DNA of 64,000 bases from Mucidula mucida (taxonomy: Eukaryota; Basidiomycota; Agaricomycetes; Agaricales; Physalacriaceae). Both the position numbers and the translations under genes were made by a program. Below the pieces are notes generated by a model, which was given only the letters and a program-made list of their open reading frames with translations, was not told where the DNA came from and ran no database searches. Location: positions 62,001 to 126,000 of the forward strand of contig JADNYV010000004.1 of NCBI GenBank assembly GCA_015501055.1, given 5' to 3'. The first letter of the stretch is position 1, and the number at the start of each line of letters is the position of its first letter. Below, piece after piece: positions 1 to 10,478 of this stretch.

Positions 1-1709
1 ACCATCAGCCAAGCAATCGATTTGACTGTCCAGCGCTCCTTGCCTACGATGAATGAAAATCTAGATAATACTTACAGGTGAAGCCGCCAAACTGACCAAG
101 AGTCCAAAGGGTGAACAGTAAGCCTGAGAAACAGATTGCTGCGATACCGATAAAGAAGACGAACTGTGCAATCATTTCCCGAAGTGAGCTAGAAAGTGTA
201 GTGTCAGACTGTGGTTTCTGATAGCCGAGTCGACTTACAGAATGACCACATTATTGGAGACAGCGAAGAACGCTAGCCGAGGAAAGAGAATGCATGCTCC
301 ACAAGCTAAGACGTCGAAGGCCATATCCGAATAACTCGGATTCCCATCCGACAAGCCTTTCATCCGAAGGCCAAAGTAGATGAGAAATACCAAGATGAAT
401 GAAAAATCGAAAACGTTCCACATCTAAAATCAGTCAAATACTGCAGCGAGAAAAGGGAAACAGTTGGAGCGTACATTCGCCACGTATATGACCCAACCAT
501 GTTCAGTAGCAGCTGTATACTCTTCGAGAACAAAGGCAAAAGCAAATATGATGAACAATGTTTCCCAGCCGTTGACTGCATCCAGACTCTGTGCTGTGGA
601 GTATGCTCGTTAGCATAGTCTATTAGCAAGAGCGATGCGAGGAGGCTGACTGGCAAGGCAGAGAACGAAGGTAATGAGTAGCAGAGCGAAGTTCAAGAAC
701 TCCAATATGGCGCCATATCTGGGTACGCGCAGTCTAGAGACAGAACGTGAGCTGAGATGATGAATAGGTAGGAAATGGGAGGCACCGGTAGTGGTCCAGA
801 AAGGGCGCTTTACGGCAATCGTACACCTCTATGGCGCGTGGTTTGTAATTATCGGCGAGGACAGACCGATGCGCCGCTAGAGAGAATACAACGCGTCCAG
901 AATAGATATCGTTGACAACCTTCTGGCTAACGGGAGAAGAGAGGAGATTTTTCGATTCGGTCGAAATGGCCATCTGGATTTACTCGAACATCAATGCCGA
1001 GACGAGTAAGAAGCAATCCACGTACCTCGAGCGCACTCTGAGGACTGTTGATACCGTCGTCGCTCCCAATCACCTGTCTAACCTCGTCCACGATCTCGAA
1101 TGATGCGCCAGCAAGGGGGTTCCATGTTGTAGTGAGCACGGCGACGAGATGGATGTGGTTGCTGGCAAACGTCCCCAAGAGTTTGATGGCCAAAATCTCG
1201 CAGAGATCCGCGCGGGAGGTCATGAGCCCAGCATATGCAAGGTCGTCCTCCGCTTCGCCGAGAAAGTATGAGCGCGCAACCAGGCATGCATAAACAACAG
1301 CCATGTTTTTGAGCTAGTATGATGAGAATTTTTGTTATCCGTGATGGACTAGGAGGCGCACCTTTGCATATTTGAAGACTATGGGGCGCACTATAGCGAA
1401 ATTGATGTCGGAGGCCGTTAATTGACTGCGCCATATTCAGCACGGTTTCGCGTCAAGTTGCAAGTCGCTTACTCCCAGCTAAGAGCAGAATCTCCTTAGC
1501 GTTAGAGAGTGATAAGATTTTTCAGACTGAAAAGAGCCAACCTAAACGTTTCTACAAGGGACGTTCAGTGACGATATGGGAGTCGCTTGCTGGAGAGACG
1601 AGCGTACCCTAACTTCATTTTTTATTGATATAATCAAAGGAAAGACCTTTACTGTAGCCAAGTGTTCTGCAGTGGGTGCAAGCAACGCTGTGTTATCTTC
1701 CACATCCAT
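1..1709 (-). CDS. YVC1: Vacuolar TRP-family cation channel (Yvc1-like), 3' end outside the window
   Basis: Multi-exon gene running off the left edge, so its C-terminal part is missing. Conserved blocks in order are RPIVFKYAK (about 1365-1390), the SYFLGEAEDDLAYAGL and LCEILAIKLL segment with NPLAGA (about 1090-1300), KVVNDIYSGRVVF (about 890-920), the membrane segment WNVFDFSFILVFLIYFGLR (about 365-423), and EMIAQFVFFIGIAA with FSGLLFTLWTL (about 80-180). This order matches fungal Yvc1, the TRP channel that releases vacuolar Ca2+ to the cytosol. The start at 1709 (MDVEDNTALLAP) is the best in-frame ATG, but splicing of the first three short exons is uncertain. Other TRP-like channels are possible, but the N-terminal block is typical of Yvc1. 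Family identity is fairly certain; exon borders are not. Confidence 0.82.
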
Positions 1710-2043
1710 GGTCAACGTGAACGTGTGATCTAAAAGTTAAACGTTGCCTTGCCTTCGGTCGCTTTAGATCAGTTACCGCCGGCATTGTGTGCTATTCTTG
1801 GATCAACACCAAATAATTGACAGTGACTAGAAACCTTGTGGTATAGTAGAACTGTATGAATAGGGCCTTTCTATAGTGCGGTCTTGTAATGCCTGAACTA
1901 GCCGTTTGTAACGCTTCGTTACCCCTTGTATAACCTTTGAGAGAACGTATGTAAGATGTGCATAGTACACGCGAAAGAGTGATAATAAATAGGCAGTCCA
2001 CGAGGGTATTAGTCAGTCCTGATCCAAGCGCCCTAGATCTCCT
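1710..2043. other. Intergenic region without a supported gene
   Basis: AT-richer stretch between the channel's start and the stop of the SH3 gene on the same strand. A 69-codon minus-strand reading frame (1792-2001) has no recognisable motif and I do not call it. It probably holds the channel promoter and the SH3 gene's 3' end. Confidence 0.5.
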
Positions 2044-2840
2044 TTAGAATATGGCACGAACCAATCCGCCACCAATCGCTGCACCAGCACCGAATCCAAC
2101 ACCACCAGCAGCAGAATGAGCCATCTTAATGATAATTACATCAGCCAGCAGCAATCAATAAACAGAACAGTCAAACTTACCGTATTACCGTACTTGCCAA
2201 ACTTGCTCTTCTTCTGATCTTGGCCACCTTCCTGCTGAAGCCCAACGGTGTTGGTGCCAGCACCAGGGGGAGGAGGCGCATTGGAGTGAGACGCCATGAA
2301 CGGCTTGTACGCCTTTCCTCCAGCAGGAGCAGGAGCAGCAACAGGAGCAGGCGGCTGAGCCATAGGATAAAACGACGAAGCAAATGGGCTGAAAGCAGGC
2401 GGCAAAGTCCTGCTAGGTAGCGCAGGGGTGGCCGACGCAATCTTCTCCACGTAATTGGAGGGGAACAGGGCCCTGCGTCCATGAACCTCGCCCATCCACC
2501 AATCATCATTCGTCTCCTCTACGATGGTGATGATATCGCCAGCGGCGAACGAAAGATCATCTGCGTCCGCTCCGGACTTGTTGTAATCCCACAGGGCTTT
2601 AGCAGTGATCACATTGGCGGCAGGTGGAAGCGACGGAGCGGGCATCTGCCTGGGTGCGATGGGAGGTGCGGCATAAGCACTAGGAACAGGTGTCGCCTTG
2701 GTTGGCGGAGCAGAGAGAGAAAGAAGCTTCCTCAGCAGACCAGACGCATCTGCCTGTGTGACATAGTTGTTCTGTACGAGGAAATCAACATTAGCCTGTG
2801 TCTGAGAGACAATGTGAGCGAGGAGTGCGTCGTTGGACAT
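2044..2840 (-). CDS. SH3-domain actin-patch protein (Lsb3/Csh3-type)
   Basis: Two exons (2181-2840 and 2044-2124) with a 56-nt intron (2125-2180) give about 246 aa. An N-terminal helix (MSNDALLAHIVSQTQANVDF) is followed by a Pro/Ala-rich linker and one SH3 domain at about residues 77-133, with the ALWDY, DDLSFAAGDII, WWMGEV and ALFPSNYV signatures. A second Pro-rich region follows. The short last exon encodes the Gly/Ala tail AAGGVGFGAGAAIGGGLVRA, a hallmark of small fungal SH3 adaptors related to Lsb1/Lsb2 and Csh3 that bind Pro-rich partners of the WASP/actin machinery. Start chosen at MSNDAL because an upstream in-frame ATG (2909) would extend into the short divergent promoter shared with pICln. 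Family is sure; the partner is inferred. Confidence 0.88.
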
Positions 2841-2958
2841 GATTGTAGTCGAAGGAGAGCCGGTTCCCGTTCCTGGCTGATATTCATCTCGGCGTGCGTT
2901 TGCGATCACCTTTTTCCAAGATTAGATTGTGGCGGTGCAGCACTTCTCCCTTCAAGTC

Positions 2959-3738
2959 ATGGCCGTCGTCCTGTTATCGACTATTCCCGTTTTCTGCACA
3001 CCAGAAGAACATAGGAATCTGGTCACATCCACTCCGCAAAATTTAGCAGACATACCCCCAGTTTTACGCCACAAACAAGACGATGTTCGCGTCGTGTTTG
3101 ATCCTCCAGTTTCCACTCATCCAGAGTGGACTGTTGGAACGCTCTACGTGATTGATTCTCACCTGGCTTTCATGCAAAATCAAGGAGATGAAGGGTTCCA
3201 GATCCAATACCCCGCCGTTACTCTCCACGCTATTTCGCGAACAGAGGGTGAAGCGCCCGCAGTCTATTGTCAATTAGACGATACATTTGGGGAGGCGGCG
3301 CGTATGGAAACAGACGACGACGATCCGATGACGGAGCTGAGAATAATACCAAACGACGCAACAGCTTGTATGTAGTTTCACACCTCATCGTACGTCGCTA
3401 AAATGTTTGATTTTTCCAGTGAACAATATCTTCGAGGCTCTCTCGCTCTGCGCATCTCTACATCCAGATGCAGCACTACCAGATGATGGAGACGACGATG
3501 AAGCATTCATCGATACCAACAATTTCGACGTCTTTGATGGCACAGAAGAGGAAGAGCTCAGTGCTGTAGGGAGGGTGCGCAGTGATTTCATTAACAATAA
3601 TCGATACCAGCCGTATTGATACACATCATTCTTCCTCTCCTCATCCGTGCCGCTTAGGCCGCACTAGACTATCTCGAGTCCATCATTGACTATGGTGACG
3701 CCAAAGCAAAGGTCACAGAAGCGGAGAAAGAGTCGTAA
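2959..3738 (+). CDS. Methylosome subunit pICln-like protein
   Basis: Three exons (2959-3367, 3420-3574, 3658-3738) give 214 aa. The N-terminal half has the pICln PH-like fold: a strand ending in the GTLYVIDSHLAFM motif, then FQIQYPAVTLHAISRTEGEAP, then acidic loops. The second half is very acidic (DDGDDDEAF, DGTEEEELSAVGR) and ends in a helix. pICln (PF03517 family) chaperones Sm proteins and hands them to the PRMT5 methylosome for snRNP assembly in the cytoplasm. Its head-to-head neighbour starts 118 bp away, so the two share a promoter region. The ATG at 2959 is the first in frame with the conserved part. Fungal orthologues are often fragmentary, but the LYVID and acidic signature is clear. 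Confidence 0.8.
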
Positions 3739-3878
3739 CGTCGGGGGTCAGGGTAGTTCGTTAACGTTCTAGCAAAAACTAAGCAAAGACGGTGATAACC
3801 TGAAAGACGATGATGATACGATGATAAATACAGTGCTACAGTAAAATGCGATGACAATGCGAAAAGTAACTCTCCAAT

Positions 3879-6550
3879 CTATCCACCCTGGCCATCAGCG
3901 CCATTACGCGTCATGAAGGACTGCATAATCTCGTTCGAAAAACCCCCCATATTCGGTTGCATCGGTCTTGGCAGTCCCGCGGCCTGCTGAGGCTGCCCCA
4001 TGTTCGGGAGCCCAAAGTTCATCATGTTCATCCCTCCAGCATTCGGCGGCATCGACATCCCAGCTTGATGTTGTTGTTGCTGCTGCATCCCCCCAGCTCC
4101 CATATACGATGGCAAGTTGTTCATATTGTTACCATGGGGCATACCAAACTGTAACCCATTCATTCCAGGGGGCATCCCGCCAGCCTGCATACCGCCAGGA
4201 TTGCTCAAAGCCGCCTGTTGCGCTTTGAGTCGGGCCACGTAGCGCGCCATAAACATGTTACGCTCTTCAACAGACATCTTCGCCAAGTGCTGCTCAATCT
4301 GGGGAGGCAAAGTCATAGCAAGATTGTTTGGCAGTCGTGGCATTTCGGGAATCCCGTCGACAGGGAAAAACGCACCGACCAGACTACCAGGGATCGGGAA
4401 AATTAAGCATCCAGGATTCCTGGACCCACTTGGTAGCGTCCATGCTGCCAGAGCGTACTGAGGCGGGATAAGAATTGGAAACGGAAAACAGCGACAGATC
4501 TACGCACTACTTTCTTGGACATTAACAAAGCAATTAAAGACTTGAAGTGCGCATCATTGGTAGCTTTATCGACATTGGGCGGTGGTTGAGGTTGAGGCTG
4601 GAACATGCAAAGGGCCGGCGACGTCTTCTTTACCCATGCTTGAAGCTCTCCCATAGGTACCGCTGAGGTCGAAGTGGGCGTAAGCATCAGCTGGTTCGGC
4701 CAGGTGTGCGTACGGCTAATGGTTTGTTGAGCTTTCGCCACAGCAAAAGAAAATTTGACTCACAAATCGCCGGCGTTCTGCGAGACAGCCATAACGTACG
4801 TTTGCATCTCCCGCTTACCGTTATTGTTGTCCACACCACTCCAACATAATGGACCGTGCCATATCGGGATCTTGCCATCAGCGCCGCCTCCTGGAGGAGG
4901 TTGATTGACTTGAGGTGGTGGCATGTTCCCAGGTGGAGGTATCATCATGTTCACATTTTGGCCGGATGAGGGACCCGAAGTCATATGCGTCTGAGCATTA
5001 TGCATGCCGACGTTCATACCGCCAAAGTCTCCCGATGCAGATCGCGCATGACTCATGGGTTGCGGGGTGTGAATGTTGGTAAACCGGTCGTGTCAGGAAG
5101 TGATATTGACGGTTGCATCGGAGGTGGTGCAGACATGGATGGGGCGCCAGTGTTTATTGGCATACCGGACGGTGCGGGCATGCCAATCGGTGGTTGTACT
5201 GGTGGTCCCTGTAATCGGGCTATTAATTGGGGTTTCATCGCTGCGAGCGCAGGCGTTGTCAGCAATTGTTGGACGAGCTGCTTCATCTTTATATATTGAG
5301 GTTTAGACTTGTTGATCTCTCCTTCGACAATCGCAGTTCGCTGTGGGTCGGATTTAGCGCGCGCGTCGAGCAGCAATTTCTGCAATTGTTGCATTTTCCC
5401 TTCCATTAATCGGAAGCGATCAACAAGCTCCATTGGACGCATGTTTGCAAACGCCGGAGGAAGGGGCGGCACAGTTGGGGGTGTAGGTTGCGGTGGTGTG
5501 GACGTGGGAGGTGGTGCCGGAGCAGGAACAGGGACAGGGAGAGCTGCAGGTGCAGGTGCAGTGTTAGATGGAATAGTCGTAGAAGGGGGTGTAGAGTCAT
5601 TTGGTTGTGTGACGCGCTGTCTTTTGATTTCTGGAGACTTTTCGGGAGGCGCTTCCGATGGACGCTTGACCGAAGCTATATGAAATTAGCATAGAAAAGT
5701 ACAACGATAACTTGCAACGTACTCTTACCGGGAAGAGTATAACCAGAGAGCAGAACTGTGTGGCTGGCATGGACGGGGAACCATGGCGAGACGTGGTTGT
5801 CTAAAGCTTTGTGCAATCTTACGATGGGTGGTAGGTCCTGGTCAATATTTATAGATGTAAAGTGTATGTGGCGCTGACATGATGCGTTAATATTAGTATA
5901 AGGAAGGTTACTGAGCGGTAGATACCTTTGTAAATTCTTCTGGCATTGTATCCCACGTCACTTCGTCAAAAGCAGAAGCACCGTTCCATACAGGATTTAC
6001 CGCGCTGTCCAGTGGAGATGCAGTAGCGTGTATTATATGGGATATTGCACCTCGAGAACCTTCGGGAATCGACAGAGACGCCAGTAGAGTATCGAACATC
6101 TAAACGGCGATTACGCATTGTGGAAACAAGAGAAGAATATAAAGACACCTCAAGAGCAGCAATGATACCCTCCAGAGAAGACACGCCCGACCTTCCAGTA
6201 CCCGAAACCCCAATTCCCAGTCTCGAAGAATCTTCCCTGAGCATCTTGGTCACTGGAAACATGTCATGGAAGAAGCGCTTGATGATGAGCGGCGTTGGAC
6301 GCGTTTCGGCATTCCCATAGGCAACAAAAGCGAGCAAGTACTATCTCGGGTGACTCGTTAAGTACGTTTGTCGTGAATGGTGCCAACAAGAAAGACTTAC
6401 CTTGACACCAGGATTACTCTCCGCAATGCGTTTCAGCAACAAACCGATATAAGTAAAGACGGAATTCCAGTGACCAGCCAGTGTGAGCGAGGCGTCAAAA
6501 ACGAGGGCAATTGCAACTGGAGGTCCATTCAATGTAAGTGGGTGGGCCAT
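3879..6550 (-). CDS. MED25: Mediator complex subunit 25 (vWA and ACID-like domains)
   Basis: Long multi-exon gene. The N-terminus (6550 down to about 5900) is a von Willebrand A-type domain: VAIALVFDASLTLAGHW, then IGLLLKRIAESNPGVK, then MLAFVAYGNAETRPTPLI, KRFF and SSLEGIIAALE. A Pro-rich linker follows (about 5480-5690). A Q/M/K-rich helical segment (about 5150-5460) precedes a region resembling the activator-binding ACID domain (IWHGPLCWSG, WPNQLMLTP, GSLVGAFFPVDGIPE; about 4340-4900). The C-terminus is Met/Gly/Gln-rich with a Q5 run. MED25 links activators to Mediator. It is absent from budding yeast. Reading frame switches near 5053-5060; a 125-nt intron (GTATGC...GAG) could bridge it, otherwise it is one of this window's single-base shifts. 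Exon borders are approximate. Confidence 0.82.
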
Positions 6551-6590
6551 GACACGACGACCAGTGATGAGGGTAAGGAGCAAGTCAGTG

Positions 6591-6602
6591 TAACCCTAAC
6601 CC
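6591..6602. promoter_or_regulatory. Telomere-like motif (CCCTAA repeat, about 1.5-2 units) in a divergent promoter
   Basis: The sequence taaccctaaccc lies 41 bp upstream of the MED25 ATG and about 95 bp upstream of the Zn2Cys6 start at 6698. TTAGGG-type promoter sites bind Tbf1-like Myb factors in fungi; binding here is inference. The same core recurs at 27524 and 29766. Confidence 0.4.
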
Positions 6603-6697
6603 GAATAGAAATGCCTCCGCCTGATTGTCTGTTATCAGTTCACGGTTATATTTCTTGCCGGTTTGAACCTGGCTTGAACAAAGGTTTCGTACAAACC

Positions 6698-7915
6698 ATG
6701 GCGCCAATCCGGACTCACACGAAATCTCGCAGAGGATGCAAGACGTGCCGTAACCGAAAGGTTAAATGCGACGAAACATCACCCATCTGCTCTAATTGCG
6801 CGAAGCGGGAGATCGAATGCATCTGGGAAACCCCCAATACCTTCCCTACAATTCCTCCTAGCACATCAATCGTATCCTCCCATACAGAACCGAGGCCATT
6901 GAGATTCATGTTCGACGCCGATAGCACCGCTCTGGATTTCATGGCTCTGGAGCTTATGCACCACTACACCGAATCCACCTGTTACACAGTCTTCCATCAT
7001 CCCGACATGTTACACGTCTGGAAATCGGTTATCCCCAACATGGCATTTACGTCCAGCTGTCCTTTCCTACTTCATGCTATTCTCTCGGTTTCCGCCCTCC
7101 ACCTGTACCACCTGTATGGATCTAATGCTTCAGCCGCCAAGTACGCGTATGCAGCGGCTACCTATCACGCCCAGGCCCAGAAAGCGGCTCCAACGCTTCC
7201 TCAGTTGATTCCTACCGTTAATCCCCATGTTGTTTTTATCACCAACTCATTCATGACGTTGTATGGATACGCGACATGTGCTGGTAGTGTGTGGGCCCAA
7301 AGCGAATGGATACAACAGCTACGTTGTAAACCCGAAGAGGCACGGATAAGATACAACGCGTACCAGGAAAGCGGTCTTGCGCCACTGCTGAACGTGTTCG
7401 GTCGAATTCACCACGCGGTTATTAATAGCCTCACCACAGACATGGAGGGATTTCCGCGCTCTCTTGCCACAATACATCTACCCACGGTAGATGATCCAGA
7501 TCCCGCTGAACTCGCCGACCCCAACGTTGCCAGCATGTATGAAAAGGCCGTGGTAGATCTCAGACGTACATGGACGGCATCCTTTTGTTCCGACTATCAT
7601 GCGTATGCTGCAGTTTCATGGCTAGTGAATGCATCGCCGTACTTTATGGATTTCCTGTGGCAGCGCCGTCCGCGTGCGCTCATTCTTGCCGGTCACTATT
7701 GTGCCATCATGCGACGTATGAATGGTCCTTGGTGGACCCAAAAGGATTGGACGGCCGAGATGAACAGGATCGCAGATCACGTCGGTGAAAAGTGGCGTAA
7801 TTGGATGGATTGGATACCACCGGATGGTTCTGGGCTTGTGCCTTTTGACGATGACAACGACTCGTATTCTTGGTTGTCGAGTGATTCACTCGTCAGTTTC
7901 TCTTCGACCTTATGA
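6698..7915 (+). CDS. Zn(II)2Cys6 fungal transcription factor, copy 1
   Basis: Intronless 405-aa protein. The Zn2Cys6 binuclear cluster lies at about residues 13-42 (GCKTCRNRKVKC, then SPICSNCAKREIEC). A helical regulatory region follows with FLLHAILSVSALHL and, near the C-terminus, PRALILAGHYCAIMRRM plus GPWW. That layout is typical of small Upc2/sterol-uptake-type and related basidiomycete Zn2Cys6 regulators that lack the classical fungal_trans motif. Start placed at MAPIRTHTKSR because the paralogue at 9213-10478 begins with the same residues; the frame stays open upstream but into non-conserved sequence. Start codons of MED25 and this gene are 147 bp apart, head to head. Target genes unknown. 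Confidence 0.85.
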   Translation: MAPIRTHTKSRRGCKTCRNRKVKCDETSPICSNCAKREIECIWETPNTFPTIPPSTSIVSSHTEPRPLRFMFDADSTALDFMALELMHHYTESTCYTVFHHPDMLHVWKSVIPNMAFTSSCPFLLHAILSVSALHLYHLYGSNASAAKYAYAAATYHAQAQKAAPTLPQLIPTVNPHVVFITNSFMTLYGYATCAGSVWAQSEWIQQLRCKPEEARIRYNAYQESGLAPLLNVFGRIHHAVINSLTTDMEGFPRSLATIHLPTVDDPDPAELADPNVASMYEKAVVDLRRTWTASFCSDYHAYAAVSWLVNASPYFMDFLWQRRPRALILAGHYCAIMRRMNGPWWTQKDWTAEMNRIADHVGEKWRNWMDWIPPDGSGLVPFDDDNDSYSWLSSDSLVSFSSTL

Positions 7916-8381
7916 CCAGAAGCGACGGCTAGGATGGGAAGAAATGTTCCAGCGCGTCTGCCTCGTATGTTTTATACTTATTTACCATCTCTTTGGTTAA
8001 CGCTGGCATCAATATCACCGCCAGTGTTCTCCTAGTTATCTTGAAGCTGTGCTTGTAGAGTAGATTCGCTGTATAACCTTAGATTGCTTCATTGAATGCT
8101 TCAAGTAGACGTTAGGACGCACAATAGCAGTCTACTCATGCGCGCTAGTGTACTTGGTTTGTAGGTCAAACCTAGACCACACAGTCTGTCTCGGCCACAG
8201 TGTTGTGAGCACGACGCGTCTCCTTGCCTGTCGATCAGAAAGCCGGTACCGCGTCAGAGGCACGGCTTCCTATTTCGGACTTGCCGGAACACTACGTCCA
8301 TCCTCTCCAGCGCACATCGAGGCATTTAAACTCTCTTGAACTACATTTCTTTCCCCATCTCACCCACATTATCCACCAACC
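7916..8381. other. Intergenic region without a supported gene
   Basis: 3' region of the first Zn2Cys6 gene and promoter of the small DUF1748 gene. Short open frames (8148-8484) are fragments overlapping the DUF1748 exon in the wrong frame. Nothing else recognised. Confidence 0.5.
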
Positions 8382-8670
8382 ATGGCTCTGGGAAAAGTCT
8401 TCCACTACGCCTTTGATGCCGTCCTCTTCTCCACCGTCCTCGCTGGCATACGGCGGTCCAGTGGCTTCACGTATGTCCTACTGACATCCTCTACATGCAC
8501 ACATATTCACCGTCAATTGTAGACCAAATACGGCGTCCATAACAGACCCAACTTTTCGATCAGTAGCGGATACATTTCTGGGTGCTGGAGAGACCATATT
8601 CGATATTGCGCAAATGAGAGCTATGAACACGGAATACTTCAAGAAGGAGCCCAAGGCAGGGTCTCGATGA
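8382..8670 (+). CDS. Small DUF1748 (YIL156W-B-like) protein, two exons
   Basis: Small spliced gene: exon 1 8382-8470, a 52-nt GT-AG intron (8471-8522), exon 2 8523-8670, giving 78 aa. The first exon reads MALGKVFHYAFDAVLFSTVL then AGIRRSSGF, which matches the start of the fungal DUF1748 family (yeast YIL156W-B, about 73 aa). Exon 2 holds the second conserved part, SVADTFLGAGETIFDIAQM, and a short Lys-rich tail (YFKKEPKAG). The Phe/Leu/Val-rich first 20 residues could be a membrane or mitochondrial segment. Molecular role is unknown. Both exons are too short to show up as a long open frame. The gene sits between two convergent Zn2Cys6 paralogues. Confidence is high because frame, splice sites and family pattern agree. 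Confidence 0.88.
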
Positions 8671-9212
8671 AAGTGTGTTGGGGACTGTAAGCGTTATTTC
8701 TATTGGTGTTGGCGCAACTCAATGAAGCTGGCAGATAAGCTAGTGTATTTATGTCAAGGATCGGAATGTCGTTACACGCCTGGGCGGTTGTTCGCTTTAT
8801 ATCATTTCTCTTTTTCCAAGGACCTCTGTTGTGATCTTATGCTGTTGGCGACACGATGCAGTGAAGCTGAGCTCCTCCTCAAGCCACGTCCTTCGTACGT
8901 AAACAAAGATCCGTCGTCGCTTCACGTCCTGTCATCTCAAGCACAGTTGCAACATGTCGAAGGGCTCGCAACTTGTAATCGAAAAGCCCATAAAGATATC
9001 ATAAATATGGTAGCCAGGAAAATACCAAATGACCCAACACAACTATGATCCCGATTCCAAACGCATCGTCAGACATCGACCTGGTCATTTGCCTACACCG
9101 CTTGACCGAAGCGACCCTCCCAACATCCACGGGCTAGTCATGGCATTTGAGTTCCACTGATGATTCGAGAATCGATGCGGACGGAGGGCACCCTGCCTCA
9201 TTTACGAAGAAT
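8671..9212. other. Intergenic region without a supported gene
   Basis: Space between the DUF1748 stop and the stop of the second Zn2Cys6 gene. An open frame at 8722-9048 shows no family motif and no plausible splice extension. I see nothing functional. Confidence 0.45.
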
Positions 9213-10478
9213 CTAACAATCTATCTTGTTTCCGTTTAAATGCATTGTGTCCATGGTCGGACTGCAAGTTGCATCATTTGAGAGCCAAGCATAGAGATTT
9301 GTGTCCTCTTCAAGTTCGAGGTGCGCAAAGACACCATCCTCGTGCGGAACCCAATCCATCCACGGGCGCCACTCCTCCCCCACGATGCTAGCAATGTGCT
9401 CCATCTCCTCCGTCCACTTTCTGCGCGTCCACCAAGGCTCCTTTACGCGCCTCATAATGGCGCAGTAATGGGACGCGAGAACAAGGGCGCGAGGCTTCCG
9501 TTCGACTAGCAGTTTCATGAAGGCATCCGGCATAGTAATAAACCATACGACGGCGACTTGTTTCTGGTATCGTGGGTACAACGACGCTACCCACGTCCGC
9601 CTGAGATTGCGGACCATTCGCTGATACATTCGGAACAAGAGGATCGCGGACTTCCTCTGGGTCAGGAGCGCCTGAGTTGGAAGATGTATGGATGAAAGGG
9701 AGGAAGGGAAGCGGGGATCGCCATCCAGATCTGTGGCGAGATGAAGGGAGACGGCATTATTCATCGCTCGATATTCTTCAAGCAATGGTGCAAATTCGGG
9801 ACTGTTGTAAGTCTTCCATTTGGAGAGTGCCGCTTGCGGTTTATCGCTCAAACGCACTGTGGCCATGGAATCGACGTTCTCCCAGAGGGAAGGAGAAACG
9901 AGAAAGGTGTACGCCGTGATGAAGGATTCCGTCAGGTGCACGACGCTCGGGTTGACGCCGGGGGGTAAAAGGGATATAGAGGGGAGAGAGTTCTTGACCT
10001 GAGTGTGATAGCTGCTCGCTGCGTACGCGTATTTCGCGCCGATATTATTCGACCCGTGTAGAGAATAGAGGTGGAGTGCGGATAGGGATAATAGGGCATG
10101 CAGGAGGAACGTGCAGTTGGCTGAGAAAGCCATCGTTGGGACGATGGTCTTCCAGATATGTAACGTGTCTGGTTCCAAAGACATTGAGCAGCAGGCGGAA
10201 TCCGTGTAGTGATGCATGAGCTCCAATGCCATGAGATCTAAAGTGAAATCACACGTCCCGCTTATAGTGTTTTGGTCGCCCGTAAGCGAGGGAAATGATA
10301 GGGCAGAAGTGGATGCTTGGGGAGATGATTGGTGCGTCTTTGAGTCATTCCAAACACACTCGATTTGCCGCTTCGTGCAGTTGGTGCAGATGGGCGTCTT
10401 CTCGTCGCATTTGACCTTGCGGTTGCGGCAACTTCTGCACCCAGTGCGCGATTTGGTGTGGGTTCGTATCGGCGCCAT
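9213..10478 (-). CDS. Zn(II)2Cys6 fungal transcription factor, copy 2
   Basis: Intronless 421-aa paralogue of the gene at 6698-7915, in convergent orientation. It begins with the same MAPIRTHTKSR and has a complete Zn2Cys6 cluster (GCRSCRNRKVKC, then TPICTNCTKRQIEC). Shared downstream blocks include DLMALELMHHYTDSACC, AFSANCTFLLHALLSLSALH, RRTWVASLYPRYQKQVAVVW and PRALVLASHYCAIMRRVKEP. The middle is more divergent, with different linker lengths, so the duplication is not recent. The C-terminal tail is acidic. Likely a nuclear DNA-binding regulator; targets are unknown. An in-frame ATG 45 nt upstream (10523) is possible but not shared with the paralogue. Confidence 0.86.
   Translation of the reverse strand: MAPIRTHTKSRTGCRSCRNRKVKCDEKTPICTNCTKRQIECVWNDSKTHQSSPQASTSALSFPSLTGDQNTISGTCDFTLDLMALELMHHYTDSACCSMSLEPDTLHIWKTIVPTMAFSANCTFLLHALLSLSALHLYSLHGSNNIGAKYAYAASSYHTQVKNSLPSISLLPPGVNPSVVHLTESFITAYTFLVSPSLWENVDSMATVRLSDKPQAALSKWKTYNSPEFAPLLEEYRAMNNAVSLHLATDLDGDPRFPSSLSSIHLPTQALLTQRKSAILLFRMYQRMVRNLRRTWVASLYPRYQKQVAVVWFITMPDAFMKLLVERKPRALVLASHYCAIMRRVKEPWWTRRKWTEEMEHIASIVGEEWRPWMDWVPHEDGVFAHLELEEDTNLYAWLSNDATCSPTMDTMHLNGNKIDC

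Noticed and set aside
6377..6697. Upstream in-frame extension of the first Zn2Cys6 gene
   Set aside because: It lies in the MED25 first exon and promoter, has no similarity to the paralogue, and the paralogue starts at the equivalent of 6698.
8722..9048. 108-codon plus-strand frame after the DUF1748 gene
   Set aside because: No recognisable family, no Kozak-like context, and it lies in the space between convergent genes.
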